This document shows positions 50,320 to 62,248 of a DNA stretch of 64,000 nucleotides, in pieces. How positions within the stretch are numbered: the first letter of the stretch is position 1; each line of letters starts with the position of its first letter. The stretch spans positions 1-64,000 of the forward strand of contig NZ_JAUSLW010000198.1 in NCBI RefSeq assembly GCF_030645195.1, written 5' to 3'. Made by a program: the position numbers and the translations under genes. The stretch is from Phenylobacterium sp. Its GTDB lineage: Bacteria > Pseudomonadota > Alphaproteobacteria > Caulobacterales > Caulobacteraceae. Under the pieces are notes generated by a model. It had not been told where the DNA came from, ran no database searches, and worked only from the letters and a program-made list of their open reading frames with translations.

Positions 50320-50961
50320 TCAACCCGCCGGGATCACGTCGCAGCCGTAGAAGTACCAGTCGATCTTGGTGTCGAAAGGCCAGAATACCACCTGGGCCCG
50401 GGTCGTGTCGTCGGGCGAGCCGGGGGGCGCGGCGATCAGGACGTGGCCCTGGGCGATGGGCGCCATGCCCTGGATATAGGCCTGGCCGCCGGGGCCGGAA
50501 ATCCCCGCGCCGTTGACATAGTACTTGGCCTGGCTGGCGCCGCCCTCCCTGGGGTCGACGGCGCAGTCGATGAGGTAGGTCTTCTGGCCGAGCGGCTTGA
50601 AGGAGACCTGCGCCCAGCCGATGGGCTTGATGAGGGCGCTGCCGCGCCCGGGCTCCGCCGACACCGACGCCTCACCAATGGAGAGGAAGGCCGAGGCGGT
50701 CGCCGGGGCGTCGGGGGTCAGCTGCACCTTCTGGCCCACGGCGGGCGGCAGGGCGCCGGGCGCCAACTGGCCGAACGCCTGGACGAGCCGGGCGGGCGCC
50801 AGGGGCGGCGGCTTGGGCGGTGCGGGCAAGACGCGCAGCGCTGGCGGCAGGGCGCCGGGCGGCGCCGGAATTCGCGCCAGGCGCGGCTGACTTGCGGCGG
50901 GGGCGGCCACGGTCAGCAGGGCGGTGGCGAGGGTGGCGAAGGCGGACAGGCGGGAGGTCAT
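50320..50961 (-). CDS. Secreted hypothetical protein
   Basis: 213 aa with a signal peptide ('SRLSAFATLATALLTVAAPAASQ'), then a Pro/Ala-rich stretch to ~75 and a beta-rich C-terminal domain ('GWAQVSFKPLGQKTYLIDCAVD', 'VVFWPFDTKIDWYFYGCDVIPAG') with two cysteines that could form a disulphide. I recognise no family. It is divergent from the RTX gene across 236 bases in which I see no gene. Confidence 0.65.
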   Translation of the reverse strand: MTSRLSAFATLATALLTVAAPAASQPRLARIPAPPGALPPALRVLPAPPKPPPLAPARLVQAFGQLAPGALPPAVGQKVQLTPDAPATASAFLSIGEASVSAEPGRGSALIKPIGWAQVSFKPLGQKTYLIDCAVDPREGGASQAKYYVNGAGISGPGGQAYIQGMAPIAQGHVLIAAPPGSPDDTTRAQVVFWPFDTKIDWYFYGCDVIPAG

Positions 50962-51197
50962 GGCCGTTCACTCCATCGGCGTACGCCGTTCTGCGGTGTG
51001 CGCCGGGGGAAGGCTCCGCCCGGTGGCGCGCGGGGGCCTTGATCCCGATCAAACCGCTGCGGCCACGCGCCGCGGCGGCCAAGGGGGCCGGAGTTCCGAT
51101 ATTCACCTTGCTTGTCGGCGGCGCGGTAACCGCGACCGTCTAGGGATGAGCCATAGCTGAGGCGCGCCGCCTGGCGCGTCGACGACCGGAGGAAGAC

Positions 51198-51920
51198 ATG
51201 CCCCACGTCGATCGCGAAGACGACATCGAGGATCGCCGCGGCCTCGAGCCGGAGGACGACGACACCCAGGCCGGCGGCGGGACCGAGCCGGACGACGACG
51301 CCACGGACGTCCTCCGCGGCTCCGACGGCGACGACTCCCTGGAGGGTTCCGCCGGTGACGATCACATCGAGGGCGGCGGCGGCGAGAACCATCTGCGCGG
51401 CGGCGACGGGAACGACGACATCCGGGGCGGATCCGGCTTCGACGACCTCAACGGCAATGTCGGCGCCGACACCCTGCACGGCGGCGACGGAGACGACTGG
51501 GCGGTCGGCGGCAAGGACAATGACGACCTGAGCGGCGATGACGGGGACGACATCGTCAACGGCAACCTCGGCGACGATACCGAGGACGGCGGCTCGGGGC
51601 GCGACCAGGTCCGGGGGGGCCAGGGGAGCGATAGCCTCTCCGGCGGCGCCGGCGACGACTGGATGTCCGGAGACCGCGGCGCCGACACCCTCACGGGCGG
51701 CGGGGGCGCCGACACCTTCCACTTCTTCGCCGGGGCGGGACTCGATCAGGTGACGGACTTTTCCTTCGCCGAGGGGGACCGGGTGCTGCTGGATGACGAC
51801 ACCGTCTTCACGGTCCGCCAGAGCGGCGCCGATGTCGTGGTCGAGACCGCGGGCGGCGACCAGCTGGTCCTGGTCAATGTGCAGCTGTCGAGCCTGCCGG
51901 AGGGCTGGATCTCCGACTGA
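51198..51920 (+). CDS. RTX (hemolysin-type) calcium-binding repeat protein
   Basis: 240 aa, very acidic. After an Asp/Glu-rich leader of ~40 residues come about fourteen nonapeptide repeats of the GGxGxDxLx type ('LRGSDGDDSLEGSAGDDHIEG' and onwards to 'LTGGGGADTFHFF'), which bind calcium in a parallel beta roll. The C-terminal ~55 residues ('DQVTDFSFAEGDRVLLDDDT') form the usual uncleaved type I secretion signal region. No enzymatic domain is present, and no type I secretion genes are in the window. Likely a small secreted structural or calcium-responsive protein. Confidence 0.9.
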   Translation: MPHVDREDDIEDRRGLEPEDDDTQAGGGTEPDDDATDVLRGSDGDDSLEGSAGDDHIEGGGGENHLRGGDGNDDIRGGSGFDDLNGNVGADTLHGGDGDDWAVGGKDNDDLSGDDGDDIVNGNLGDDTEDGGSGRDQVRGGQGSDSLSGGAGDDWMSGDRGADTLTGGGGADTFHFFAGAGLDQVTDFSFAEGDRVLLDDDTVFTVRQSGADVVVETAGGDQLVLVNVQLSSLPEGWISD

Positions 51921-52078
51921 ACCCCGTCAGCGCATCAGGCCTGCCGCGCGCAGGGCGTTCTCGATGACGCCGAGCAGCGGCTTGGCCGGCGCCGGCCCGG
52001 CGGCCGCGCCATTGGCGGGGCTGACCGTGCGGCAAAAACGCGCCCGGGCGGGTCAAGGCCGGCGGCCGAGGCGTCGCC

Positions 52079-52828
52079 TCAAGCCGTGTGCAAGCCCCGA
52101 TGGCTCGTCGCGTCGCCGCCGCCCCGGGCGCCGCCGGACTTTGCGGTGTTGGTCGTCGCGGCGCGTAGCTTCTCAAGGTCGGCGGGCAGGTCGCCGCGCC
52201 GGTTGAGCAGGTCGCGGGCCGACTGCAGCTCGGCCAGGCGGGCCGACCGGTTCCTCCAGTACTCGGCGAAGACCCCCGCGGCGGCGCGGACCTCGGCCAA
52301 CCGGTCGTCGAGGGAGGGTTCGGGCTTGGGCGCGTCCTGGCCGTGACCGCCGTGGCCAGGATCGCCGTGACCGGGCCCAGGGCCCTGGACGTTGACGATG
52401 ACCTGGGGGCCGTGGGCGGTCAGGGCGCCGGCGGGGGAAGGCCCGTGCGCCGGCGCCGGGGCGTGGGGCGGATGAGGCGGGGGCTTGGCCGGTTCGCCCA
52501 CCGCCCGGAGCTTGCCGACCTCGGCCGCCAGTCCCGCGCTGATCCTCAGCACGTCGCCCAGCAGCGGCTCGATCGCCCGCAGGAGGTTGTCGCGGGCCTT
52601 GTAGATATTGGCCAGTTCAGCCTTGGCCGCGGCCTCGGCGAAGACCAGGATCGTGGCGTGTTTCCAGGCGATGACCTCGGTGTCGGGGGCCTTGCCGGCG
52701 ACGGCGCGGCGCGCCAGCAGGGCCAGGATCACCAGCAGCTCCAGGCCCGCCAGCAGCCAGCCGAGACTGCTGAGGCTGGAGAACGCCAGCGGCGCCTCCA
52801 CGCCGTACGGGAACTCGCAATGGTTCAT
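52079..52828 (-). CDS. Membrane-anchored hypothetical protein with Pro/His/Gly linker
   Basis: 249 aa from ATG 52828, behind GGGGGAG. One membrane helix ('LGWLLAGLELLVILALLARRAVA') follows a short N-terminus; a helical segment to ~115 is followed by a low-complexity linker of Pro, His and Gly (about 117-170), and a C-terminal coiled-coil-like region ('LDDRLAEVRAAAGVFAEYWRNRSARLAELQSARDLL'). No family recognised. The layout suggests a cytoplasmic tether or scaffold. Confidence 0.6.
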   Translation of the reverse strand: MNHCEFPYGVEAPLAFSSLSSLGWLLAGLELLVILALLARRAVAGKAPDTEVIAWKHATILVFAEAAAKAELANIYKARDNLLRAIEPLLGDVLRISAGLAAEVGKLRAVGEPAKPPPHPPHAPAPAHGPSPAGALTAHGPQVIVNVQGPGPGHGDPGHGGHGQDAPKPEPSLDDRLAEVRAAAGVFAEYWRNRSARLAELQSARDLLNRRGDLPADLEKLRAATTNTAKSGGARGGGDATSHRGLHTA

Positions 52829-52952
52829 CTGCCACTCCCCCGCCGGACCGACCCCAGGGTCCGATGGGGCGCACGATAGTGCAGCCGGGGCGGGTTGGAC
52901 GAGGGTGAATGATCGAAAAATAGTCAGACGGCCGCCGGTCCCGGCCGGGCCG

Positions 52953-53735
52953 TCAGTCCCGGGTCTTCTCAATGGCGAAGGACTGGGAGATCAACTCGGC
53001 CTTGCCGAAGATGGTCATGAAGGCGATGTCGGCGGCGTCCAGGCCGGTGGCGACCCGCACCAGGCCGTCGATGGGCGCGAGACCCGTGGCGTCGATCAGC
53101 CGCCAGCGGCCGCCCAGATAGACCTCGGCCACGGCGTGCAGGTCCGGCGGCTCCAGCTTCCAGGCATAGGCGGAGACGGCGCGGGCCGGAATGTCGGCGG
53201 CGCGGCAGAGGCTGATGGCCAGATGGGTGAAGTCGCGGCAGACCCCGGCGCGGTCGACGAAGGTGTCCATCGCCGTCGTGGCGGCGTCGCTGACCCCGGC
53301 CTGATAGGTCAGGTGCTCGCCGATCCAGGCGAGGATGGCGGCCACCTTGTCGCCCCCGGAGAGGTTTCCGAACTCCTCGCTGGCGAAGGCCTCGAAGCGG
53401 TCCGACGGGCAGTAGCGGCTGGCCCGCAGGTAGCGCAGGGCCTCGCCGGGCAGGTCGCGGATGGCGGCGGCGGCGGCGCCCTTGAGGTTGGCGTCGCGGG
53501 CCAGCAGCTCGACCTGGGCCACATAGGCGATGGCCACCTCGCCGTGGGCGGTGAACACCGCGCGGCGCTCGCCGGTCACGGAATCGTCCAGGCGGGCGAT
53601 CTCGGCGGCCGGCGTGATCGTCAGGCGCTCGGAATGGATGGCCTGGTCCGCGGCGCGGGCGGCCTCCAGCAGCAGCAGCACCTCGCAGGGCCGCTCGAAG
53701 CGGTAGGTCAGGTCGGTGGTGATCGATAGTCGCAT
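52953..53735 (-). CDS. Transglutaminase-like cysteine protease family protein
   Basis: 260 aa from ATG 53735. The Cys-His-Asp triad is visible in order: 'DRAGVCRDFTHLAISLCRA', 'LEPPDLHAVAEVYLGGRW' and 'LIDATGLAPID'. The N-terminal ~100 residues are the beta-rich Bact_transglu_N-type segment. Such cytoplasmic proteins are linked to peptide-bond hydrolysis or crosslinking, often with alpha-E and circularly permuted ATP-grasp proteins; neither partner is here. The longer open frame to 54047 lacks support. Confidence 0.88.
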   Translation of the reverse strand: MRLSITTDLTYRFERPCEVLLLLEAARAADQAIHSERLTITPAAEIARLDDSVTGERRAVFTAHGEVAIAYVAQVELLARDANLKGAAAAAIRDLPGEALRYLRASRYCPSDRFEAFASEEFGNLSGGDKVAAILAWIGEHLTYQAGVSDAATTAMDTFVDRAGVCRDFTHLAISLCRAADIPARAVSAYAWKLEPPDLHAVAEVYLGGRWRLIDATGLAPIDGLVRVATGLDAADIAFMTIFGKAELISQSFAIEKTRD

Positions 53736-53898
53736 GGTCGCTCCGGGCCCAACGCGCGGGCGGGCGCGACGTTGCCGGCGCGTGAATTCAGGTATCGCGG
53801 TTCGGGGATTGGTCCCATGGTGAAGGTCTTGCGCTTGAGCGGGTCCAAATCCGCGGCGCCGTCTCGACGCCGGCGCCCGGCGTTCCCTGGAGGGAACA

Positions 53899-54336
53899 AT
53901 GGGATCTCGCCGCATCATCCTGGCCGGCCTGGTGTTGGCCGCCGTCTTCGCCGCGCCCCTGGCGCTCGCCGCCGAGGGCGGGCCGATCCAGGGAATCCCC
54001 ATCGGCCTGGAGGGGGACCCTGGCAGCGTGCGGGTCCCCGGCGTCACCGACGCCCGGGGCGAGGCGATGTTCGGAAAGCTGGCGCCCGCCCGCTACAGCG
54101 TCGTCCTGAATGACATATCGATCCTGAAGGGGCCGATACGGATCAGCGTCGGAACGCCGGACGGGCCCATGGTCACCTCCGAACCCATCGCGCCCGGCAA
54201 GGGGCGCGCCTACGCCGTGGACAAGGCCGGCCGGAGGCTCAGCGTGGCGATCCCGCGTGGCGTCCAGGGCGGCGGCCGGGCCGGGGGGCAGCTGCGGGTC
54301 AAGCTCACCATCTTCGACCGCTGGGGCAAGCGGTAA
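53899..54336 (+). CDS. Secreted hypothetical protein
   Basis: 145 aa from ATG 53899 with GGAGGGAA upstream. Signal peptide 'MGSRRIILAGLVLAAVFAAPLALAA'. The mature part looks like a small beta-sandwich of the carboxypeptidase-regulatory type ('VPGVTDARGEAMFGKLAPARYSVVL') with a basic C-terminus. No family name can be given with confidence. The next small secreted gene begins 60 bases on. Confidence 0.65.
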   Translation: MGSRRIILAGLVLAAVFAAPLALAAEGGPIQGIPIGLEGDPGSVRVPGVTDARGEAMFGKLAPARYSVVLNDISILKGPIRISVGTPDGPMVTSEPIAPGKGRAYAVDKAGRRLSVAIPRGVQGGGRAGGQLRVKLTIFDRWGKR

Positions 54337-54395
54337 GCCGCCGCGCCCGACATCGACAGGACGGCGTGGCCGTCCTGAACCCCGGGGAAATGTCC

Positions 54396-54710
54396 ATGAA
54401 GACGATCATCGTGCTGGCCGCCGCGGCGGCCTTGTCGGCCTCCTCGGCCCTGGCCCAGCCGCCGCCGAATCCCAACTGCAAGACCCAGGCCTATGGGGCG
54501 CCGACCCTGATCACCGGAACCGCCCAGGCCAGTCAGCAGCAGCAGGCCCAGATGGGCGCCCGGAGCAACTGGAGCGCCAAGGCCAGCGCCTTTGGCGGGG
54601 CCTATACGTTCTGGAACAAGGCGGCCAATAAGAGCACCAACTGCCAGTCCTCCAAGCCCGCCTTCACCTATGTCTACAAGTGCACGGCCACGGCCCAGCC
54701 CTGCCGCTGA
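54396..54710 (+). CDS. Small secreted cysteine-containing protein
   Basis: 104 aa from ATG 54396; GGGGAAA (54384-54390) suits this start better than ATG 54390. Signal peptide 'MKTIIVLAAAAALSASSALAQ' then a polar mature part with four cysteines ('NPNCKT', 'TNCQSS', 'YKCTATAQPC') likely forming two disulphides. Gln-rich 'QASQQQQAQMGARSNW'. Unknown function; not recognised. Confidence 0.6.
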   Translation: MKTIIVLAAAAALSASSALAQPPPNPNCKTQAYGAPTLITGTAQASQQQQAQMGARSNWSAKASAFGGAYTFWNKAANKSTNCQSSKPAFTYVYKCTATAQPCR

Positions 54711-54740
54711 CCGATCAGGCGCCGGCCTGGGCGATGGGGG

Positions 54741-55143
54741 CTAAAGTAGAAACTCGTCGCGCCGCGGCGCCGGGGGGATCGGGGGGCGCAGGAGGCGGGC
54801 GACCCGGGCCAGGAGCTGGCTCTCGCTGAAGGGCTTGGTCAGATAGTCCTTGGCGCCAAGGGCCACGGCGCGCTGCACGTCTCCGGCGTCGTGCCGCGCG
54901 GTGAGCATCAGCACCGGCAGGCGTTTGGGGTTCTCCCGGGCCCTCAGGTGCTCGAGCACGCCGAAGCCATCCATCTCCGGCATGTTGATATCCAGAACCA
55001 GGCCGTCCGGATGCAGTTCGGCGATCCGCTGCACCGCCTCGGCGCCGTTTCGCGCCGTATGGGTGTCGTAACCCGCCATCCTGAGCCGGGTGCGGATGAG
55101 GTCCCGGATGCCGACCTCATCGTCCACCACCAGGATGCGAGGA

Positions 55144-55154
<11 letters not shown>
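54741..55154 (-). CDS. Single-domain response regulator (CheY-like)
   Basis: 137 aa from ATG 55154, overlapping the hybrid kinase stop by 11 bases. Receiver residues: acidic pair 'VVDDE' (Asp11, Asp12), phospho-acceptor Asp55 in 'GLVLDINMPEMDGFGVL', Thr in 'LMLTARHD' and Lys in 'DYLTKPFSE'. No output domain follows, so it signals by protein-protein contact. It is almost certainly phosphorylated by or shuttles phosphate with the adjacent hybrid kinase. Confidence 0.92.
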
Positions 55155-58356
<3,202 letters not shown>

Positions 58357-58445
58357 CGGCTTCCTCCCATCCTCACCCGGGGAGCAGTATGGCGGGCGAA
58401 TATGGGGATAGGGTTACTGCCGGCGCGGCATTTCGCCGTCCTGGG

Positions 58446-58730
58446 TCAGCCCTGGGTCGGAGGGGGTTCCGGGACCTGGGCGCCCTCGCGCATCAGGAAG
58501 GCGAGGATCTCGGCCACGGCCAGGAACAGGCGCTCGGGGATCTCGCTGTCCAGCTCGACCTTGGACAGGGCCTCGGCCAGCAGGGGATTGTGCTCCAGGG
58601 GCACGCCATGGCTCTCGGCCGCGGCGATGATCCGTTCGCCGACCAAGCCGCGACCGGTGGCCACCACGCGGGGCGCATTGGGGGCGTCGTACTGCAGGGC
58701 CACGGCCAGACGGTTGCGGTCGGGGGTCAT
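58446..58730 (-). CDS. FlhB C-terminal-domain homologue (FhlB-like)
   Basis: 94 aa. It matches only the cytoplasmic tail of FlhB/YscU export-gate proteins: 'RLAVALQYDAPNAPRVVATGRGLVGERIIAAAESHGVPLEHNPLLAEAL' and 'IPERLFLAVAEILAFL'. The autocleavage NPTH loop and the membrane domain are absent, so this is a free-standing tail. Such proteins can substitute for the FlhB cytoplasmic domain or modulate the substrate switch. Its ATG overlaps the stop of the FliK-like gene (ATGA), FliK being the switch partner of FlhB. Confidence 0.85.
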   Translation of the reverse strand: MTPDRNRLAVALQYDAPNAPRVVATGRGLVGERIIAAAESHGVPLEHNPLLAEALSKVELDSEIPERLFLAVAEILAFLMREGAQVPEPPPTQG

Positions 58731-59842
58731 GCCGACTGGTCCAGCAGGCGTCCCGACGGCGTGGCGGGCGCGGGCGGGGGGCCGGAGTGCACGGCCATCT
58801 CCAGCTGTAGATTGGCGGCGGCGAGCGCCTGGGCCAGGGCTGGCTGGGCGGCGCGCAGGCGATCGGCGATGGGGCCGCGGGCGACCCACAGGCTGACCCG
58901 GGCCAGGTCGCCCTCGAAGGCCAGCTGGGCGTCCACCGGGCCGACGGGTTCGAAGTCCACGGAGAAGCGGGCGCGCCACAGGGGCTCGCGGTCGTCCTCG
59001 CGCCCCTGACCGCCGCCGCCGTCGCGGCTGATCTCGAACTGGGCGACGCTGGGGCCCTGGGGGGTTTGCAGCGGGGTCTCGAACATCCAGCGGGTGGGCT
59101 CGCCCGGCCGCTCGGGCTCGGGCAGGGAGGCCAGCTGCAGAAGATCCAGGTGGGCCAGGGCCCCCTGGGTCTCGGCGGCCAGGGTCTCGCCGATGGCGCC
59201 GGCGCCGGCCTCAAGCGGCAGGCTGGGCAGGGCCGCCCGCTGGGCCGAGGTGGGGGCGCCGCCATAGGGCGGGCGCGGCGTGGCGCCCGGGGCGCGGCGG
59301 TTGGGGGGCGGCCCCAGGGCCTGGCGCAGGATAAGCAGGGCGGCCTTCAGGTCGGAGCCCAGGGGCGAGGCCTCCGGATGGGCGGCGAGATTGGCCTCCA
59401 GGAACAGGCCCGAGCCCTTCAGGGCCCGCTTGATGTCGGCGGCGCCCACCTTGGGGTCGAGGGGGACCAGCTGGGTCAGCATCTGCAGGGCCGCGGCGCG
59501 GGCCGGGGGCGACAGGGCCTGGGCCTGCAGCGCCTGGCCGAGATCGGCCAGCAGGGGGGCCAGCCCGCTCTGGCGGGTGAGGGCCGAACGCATGGCCGTG
59601 GCCAGGGCCAGGGCCTGGTCCTGGGTCTGGGGCAGGGCCGGCGCCTGGCGCGGGGCGGTCTTGATCTGGGCGGCCTGTCCAGAGCCCTCGACGGGCAGGG
59701 CCGGATCGACCGCGTCGGCCTCCACCGCTCGCTGCATCTCCCGCAGCAGCTCGCCCCCCACCACCCGGGCGACCGGGCGCACGGGGGTGAGCGCCGGCAC
59801 GAGGGCGGCGGAGGGGATCGAGGTGAGCGGTGCGACCTTCAT
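58727..59842 (-). CDS. Flagellar hook-length control FliK-like protein
   Basis: 371 aa, Ala/Pro/Gln-rich, with low-complexity N-terminal two-thirds and a C-terminal Flg_hook-type domain ('WRARFSVDFEPVGPVDAQLAFEGDLARVSLWVARGPIADRLRAAQPALAQALAAANLQ' region). FliK measures hook length and tells FlhB to switch export substrate. The coupling to an FlhB-tail gene supports this assignment; overall sequence conservation is poor, as usual for FliK. No other flagellar genes are in the window. Confidence 0.75.
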   Translation of the reverse strand: MKVAPLTSIPSAALVPALTPVRPVARVVGGELLREMQRAVEADAVDPALPVEGSGQAAQIKTAPRQAPALPQTQDQALALATAMRSALTRQSGLAPLLADLGQALQAQALSPPARAAALQMLTQLVPLDPKVGAADIKRALKGSGLFLEANLAAHPEASPLGSDLKAALLILRQALGPPPNRRAPGATPRPPYGGAPTSAQRAALPSLPLEAGAGAIGETLAAETQGALAHLDLLQLASLPEPERPGEPTRWMFETPLQTPQGPSVAQFEISRDGGGGQGREDDREPLWRARFSVDFEPVGPVDAQLAFEGDLARVSLWVARGPIADRLRAAQPALAQALAAANLQLEMAVHSGPPPAPATPSGRLLDQSA

Positions 59843-59938
59843 GGCGCGGCCTGGCTAGACACGCCTGGAGTCTAGGAGTTCAGGGTGAAGCGGGTCTTAA
59901 GGCGAGGTTGCGCCGCCAGGATGAGCCCCGGGACCCGG

Positions 59939-60331
59939 TCAGCTTCCGGGCGGGGCGCGGTAGGGAAGGTAGCCGCGCTCGACCATCCGGCGCATGGCCT
60001 CATAGGCCTCGGCCAGCTCCTCATAGGCCCCCCGCAGGGCCGAGAGGCGGGCCATCTGGTCGGGCCGGGGATTGACGGTCTCGCTCAGAGCCAGGGCTTC
60101 CTTCACCCACTGGGCGCGGGCCATGGCGGCGGCCACCGCCATCCGCTGGAACTTGCCGCTGTCGGCGTAGCCGAGAACGGCGCCGATCACCTCCTTGTTG
60201 GAGGCGAAGGCCGTGTAGTCGATCTGTTCAAGCTGTCCGCGCATGCGGCGCTGGGCTTGAGGATCGTCGGTCTCCTGCGGCTCGAAATGATCGACCGCGT
60301 GCCGGTGGTAGCTGGATGTACGGGTCGCCAT
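59939..60331 (-). CDS. Conserved hypothetical helical protein
   Basis: 130 aa from ATG 60331, with AAGGGAG upstream on the coding strand. Soluble and helical: 'MRGQLEQIDYTAFASNKEVIGAVLGYADSGKFQRMAVAAAMARAQWVKEAL' then a second long helix 'LSALRGAYEELAEAYEAMRRMVERGYL'. No family recognised. It lies upstream of the FliK/FhlB pair on the same strand, 97 bases away, so a flagellar link is possible but unproven. Confidence 0.65.
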   Translation of the reverse strand: MATRTSSYHRHAVDHFEPQETDDPQAQRRMRGQLEQIDYTAFASNKEVIGAVLGYADSGKFQRMAVAAAMARAQWVKEALALSETVNPRPDQMARLSALRGAYEELAEAYEAMRRMVERGYLPYRAPPGS

Positions 60332-60535
60332 GACGGGCTCCCTTCCTTGTTCCCCGCCAGTCTAGGCCCGGGGGCCTTCAAAGGCGTTAAGAGCCGGGGG
60401 CAGGGTAAACGGGCCGTCAGCCTTAATACATCTTATTCGTGCTTGGAAAGCTTTACTTCAACCCAACCGAGCAGAGTTGGGCCTTAGCGTCGCGGGCATG
60501 GGCCTGGCGAGGCTCCCGGAAAGGGAAAGGTGCAC

Positions 60536-60703
60536 ATGTCCAAGTTCCTGCGCAATTTCATCGCCGACGAGTCCGGCGCCACGGCCATCGAGTATGGCCT
60601 GATCGCGGCCCTGATCGCCGTCGTGCTGATCGCATCGATCTCCGTCCTGGGTCAAAAGGTCGGCGGCACCTTCGACAAGGTCGGCGCCGCGATGCCGCAA
60701 TAG
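60536..60703 (+). CDS. Flp/Fap-type pilin (short gene, 55 aa)
   Basis: ATG 60536 after GGGAAAGG (60523-60530), stop TAG 60701-60703. The protein starts with a short basic leader 'MSKFLRNFIADESG' followed by 'ATAIEYGLIAALIAVVLIASISVLG', the hallmark Flp prepilin: processing by a CpaA/TadV peptidase after Gly14, with Glu at +5 and Tyr at +6 of the mature form. It would assemble into Tad pili used for surface attachment. No cpa/tad genes are nearby, so it is an isolated pilin copy. Preceded by 204 non-coding bases. Confidence 0.92.
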   Translation: MSKFLRNFIADESGATAIEYGLIAALIAVVLIASISVLGQKVGGTFDKVGAAMPQ

Positions 60704-60721
60704 GCCGCCCTCATTCCAGGT

Positions 60722-60774
60722 TGGAGCGTGACCACCGCCTGAGCCGGCCTCGGCCTCAGGCGGACCATGCTCCA
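60722..60774 (+). terminator. Long hairpin downstream of the pilin gene
   Basis: CCGCCTGAG (60735-60743) pairs with CTCAGGCGG (60755-60763), and TGGAGC (60722-60727) with GCTCCA (60769-60774) extends the stem. It begins 19 bases after the pilin stop and probably ends its transcript. Confidence 0.55.
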
Positions 60775-60839
60775 GGCCGGAGCGGCATCCCCCCGCTTGC
60801 TCCGGCCACCTGAGGCCTGACTGCGGCCCCAAATAAGAC

Positions 60840-60862
60840 GTAAGACTGACGATTCGCCTTAC
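60840..60862. promoter_or_regulatory. Possible operator before MFS transporter
   Basis: In the 331-base gap 60704-61034, GTAAG (60840-60844) and CTTAC (60858-60862) form a short inverted repeat in an AT-richer patch, followed by a TTGACG-like box near 60869. The rest of the gap contains the pilin terminator and no gene. Weak evidence. Confidence 0.25.
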
Positions 60863-61034
60863 TTAGCATTGACGGGAGCGTCCGTGCCTCCCACTCTCCG
60901 CGCCAATCGAGGCCGCGGACGAACCGCGGCCAGTCCTGGGGGGTGACCGTGGACCACCTGAACATCGCCACTGGCGCGGAGCGGCGCCTTGGGGCTTCCT
61001 GCCGGTCGAGAATATCCGAACGGGGGAATCGGCC

Positions 61035-62231
61035 ATGACCGCAGCGGTCGCCAAGCGTCTCAGCCCAGGCTTCATCGTCGCCATCTGCTTCTGCATCGCG
61101 GCCTTGGAAGGCTACGACATCCAAGCCTTCGGGGTCTCGGCGCCGCACATGGCGCCGGAGCTTCACCTCAATCCCGGCCAGATGGGCTGGGCCGGCAGCG
61201 CGGCCATGATCGGGCTGGTGATAGGGGCGCTCACCGGCGGCTGGTTCGCCGACCGCGTGGGGCGCAAGCCGGTGCTGGCGGTCTCGGTGGCGGCCTTCGG
61301 GATATTCTCCGTGGCCACCGCCTTCGCCAACAGCTTCGAGACGCTGACCATCGCGCGCCTGCTCACCGGCATCGGCTTCGGCGGGGCCATGCCCAACCTG
61401 ATCGCCATCGCCACCGAGATCAGCACGCCCGCCAAACGGGCGGCCACCACCACCAGCATGTTCTGCGGCCTGCCGGCCGGGGGCTCCCTGGTGGCCCTGC
61501 TGGCCAGCAACGGCGGTGAGGCCCTGGACTGGCGGACCATCTTCCTGATCGGCGGGGCCCTGCCCCTGCTGTTGACCCCGGTGGTGCTCTTCCTGCTGCC
61601 GGAAACCCGGCCCGAGCATGACCCCGCGGCCGACCGCGGGTTGGCCAAGGGTCTGTTCTCCGAGCGCCGGGCGCTCACCACCCTGCTGATCTGGCTGGTG
61701 TTCGGCCTGGACCTGCTGGTGACCTACCTGCTGCTCAACTGGCTGCCGACCCTGGTGGTGGCCAAGGGCTTCACGGCCGCCGACGGCGCGGCGACCTCGC
61801 TCTATTTCAACGTCTTCAGCGTGGTGGGCGCCCTGATCCTGGGCTGGTTGGCCGACCGGGTCGGTTTCCGCTGGCCCCTGCTGGCGGTGTTCCTGGTGCT
61901 GGCCGGCGCCATGTACGGCCTAGCCCAGTCGGCGGGCCTGCCGGCCATCAACGGCTTCGCCGCCCTGGCGGGCTTCACCGTGGTGGGGGGGCTCTATGTG
62001 CTCTATGCGCTGGCGCCCATCTACTATCCGGTTCAGGTGCGGGCCGCCGGCGCCGGCGCCGCCATCGCCGTGGGGCGGCTGGGGTCCATCGCCGGGCCCC
62101 TGATCGCCGGAGAGTTGCGCGGCGCGGGCTACAGCGCCGACCAGGTGTTCCTGTCCATGGTGCCGGTGGTGCTGGTGGGGGCCGTGGCCGTGTTCGCGCT
62201 GATGAGCGTGGGCAGGCCGGTGAAGGATTAG
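61035..62231 (+). CDS. MFS transporter, aromatic acid:H+ symporter (AAHS)-like
   Basis: 398 aa with twelve predicted helices. Landmarks of the family: TM1 'IALEGYDIQAFGVSAPHM'-like order (EGYD in place of the usual DG[FY]D), the loop 2-3 signature 'GGWFADRVGRKPVL', 'TGIGFGGAMPNLIAIATEIS' and loop 8-9 'LGWLADRVGFRWPL'. AAHS members such as PcaK, BenK and MhpT import benzoates, protocatechuate or phenylpropionates. It is 11 kb from the lig operon and could feed it, but the substrate is not determined here. Confidence 0.88.
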   Translation: MTAAVAKRLSPGFIVAICFCIAALEGYDIQAFGVSAPHMAPELHLNPGQMGWAGSAAMIGLVIGALTGGWFADRVGRKPVLAVSVAAFGIFSVATAFANSFETLTIARLLTGIGFGGAMPNLIAIATEISTPAKRAATTTSMFCGLPAGGSLVALLASNGGEALDWRTIFLIGGALPLLLTPVVLFLLPETRPEHDPAADRGLAKGLFSERRALTTLLIWLVFGLDLLVTYLLLNWLPTLVVAKGFTAADGAATSLYFNVFSVVGALILGWLADRVGFRWPLLAVFLVLAGAMYGLAQSAGLPAINGFAALAGFTVVGGLYVLYALAPIYYPVQVRAAGAGAAIAVGRLGSIAGPLIAGELRGAGYSADQVFLSMVPVVLVGAVAVFALMSVGRPVKD

Positions 62232-62248
62232 ATCCGTCCACGAACGAC

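Noticed and set aside
51198-51920. RTX toxin with enzymatic activity
   Set aside because: Only calcium-binding repeats and a secretion tail are present; there is no catalytic or pore-forming domain and no hlyBD neighbours.
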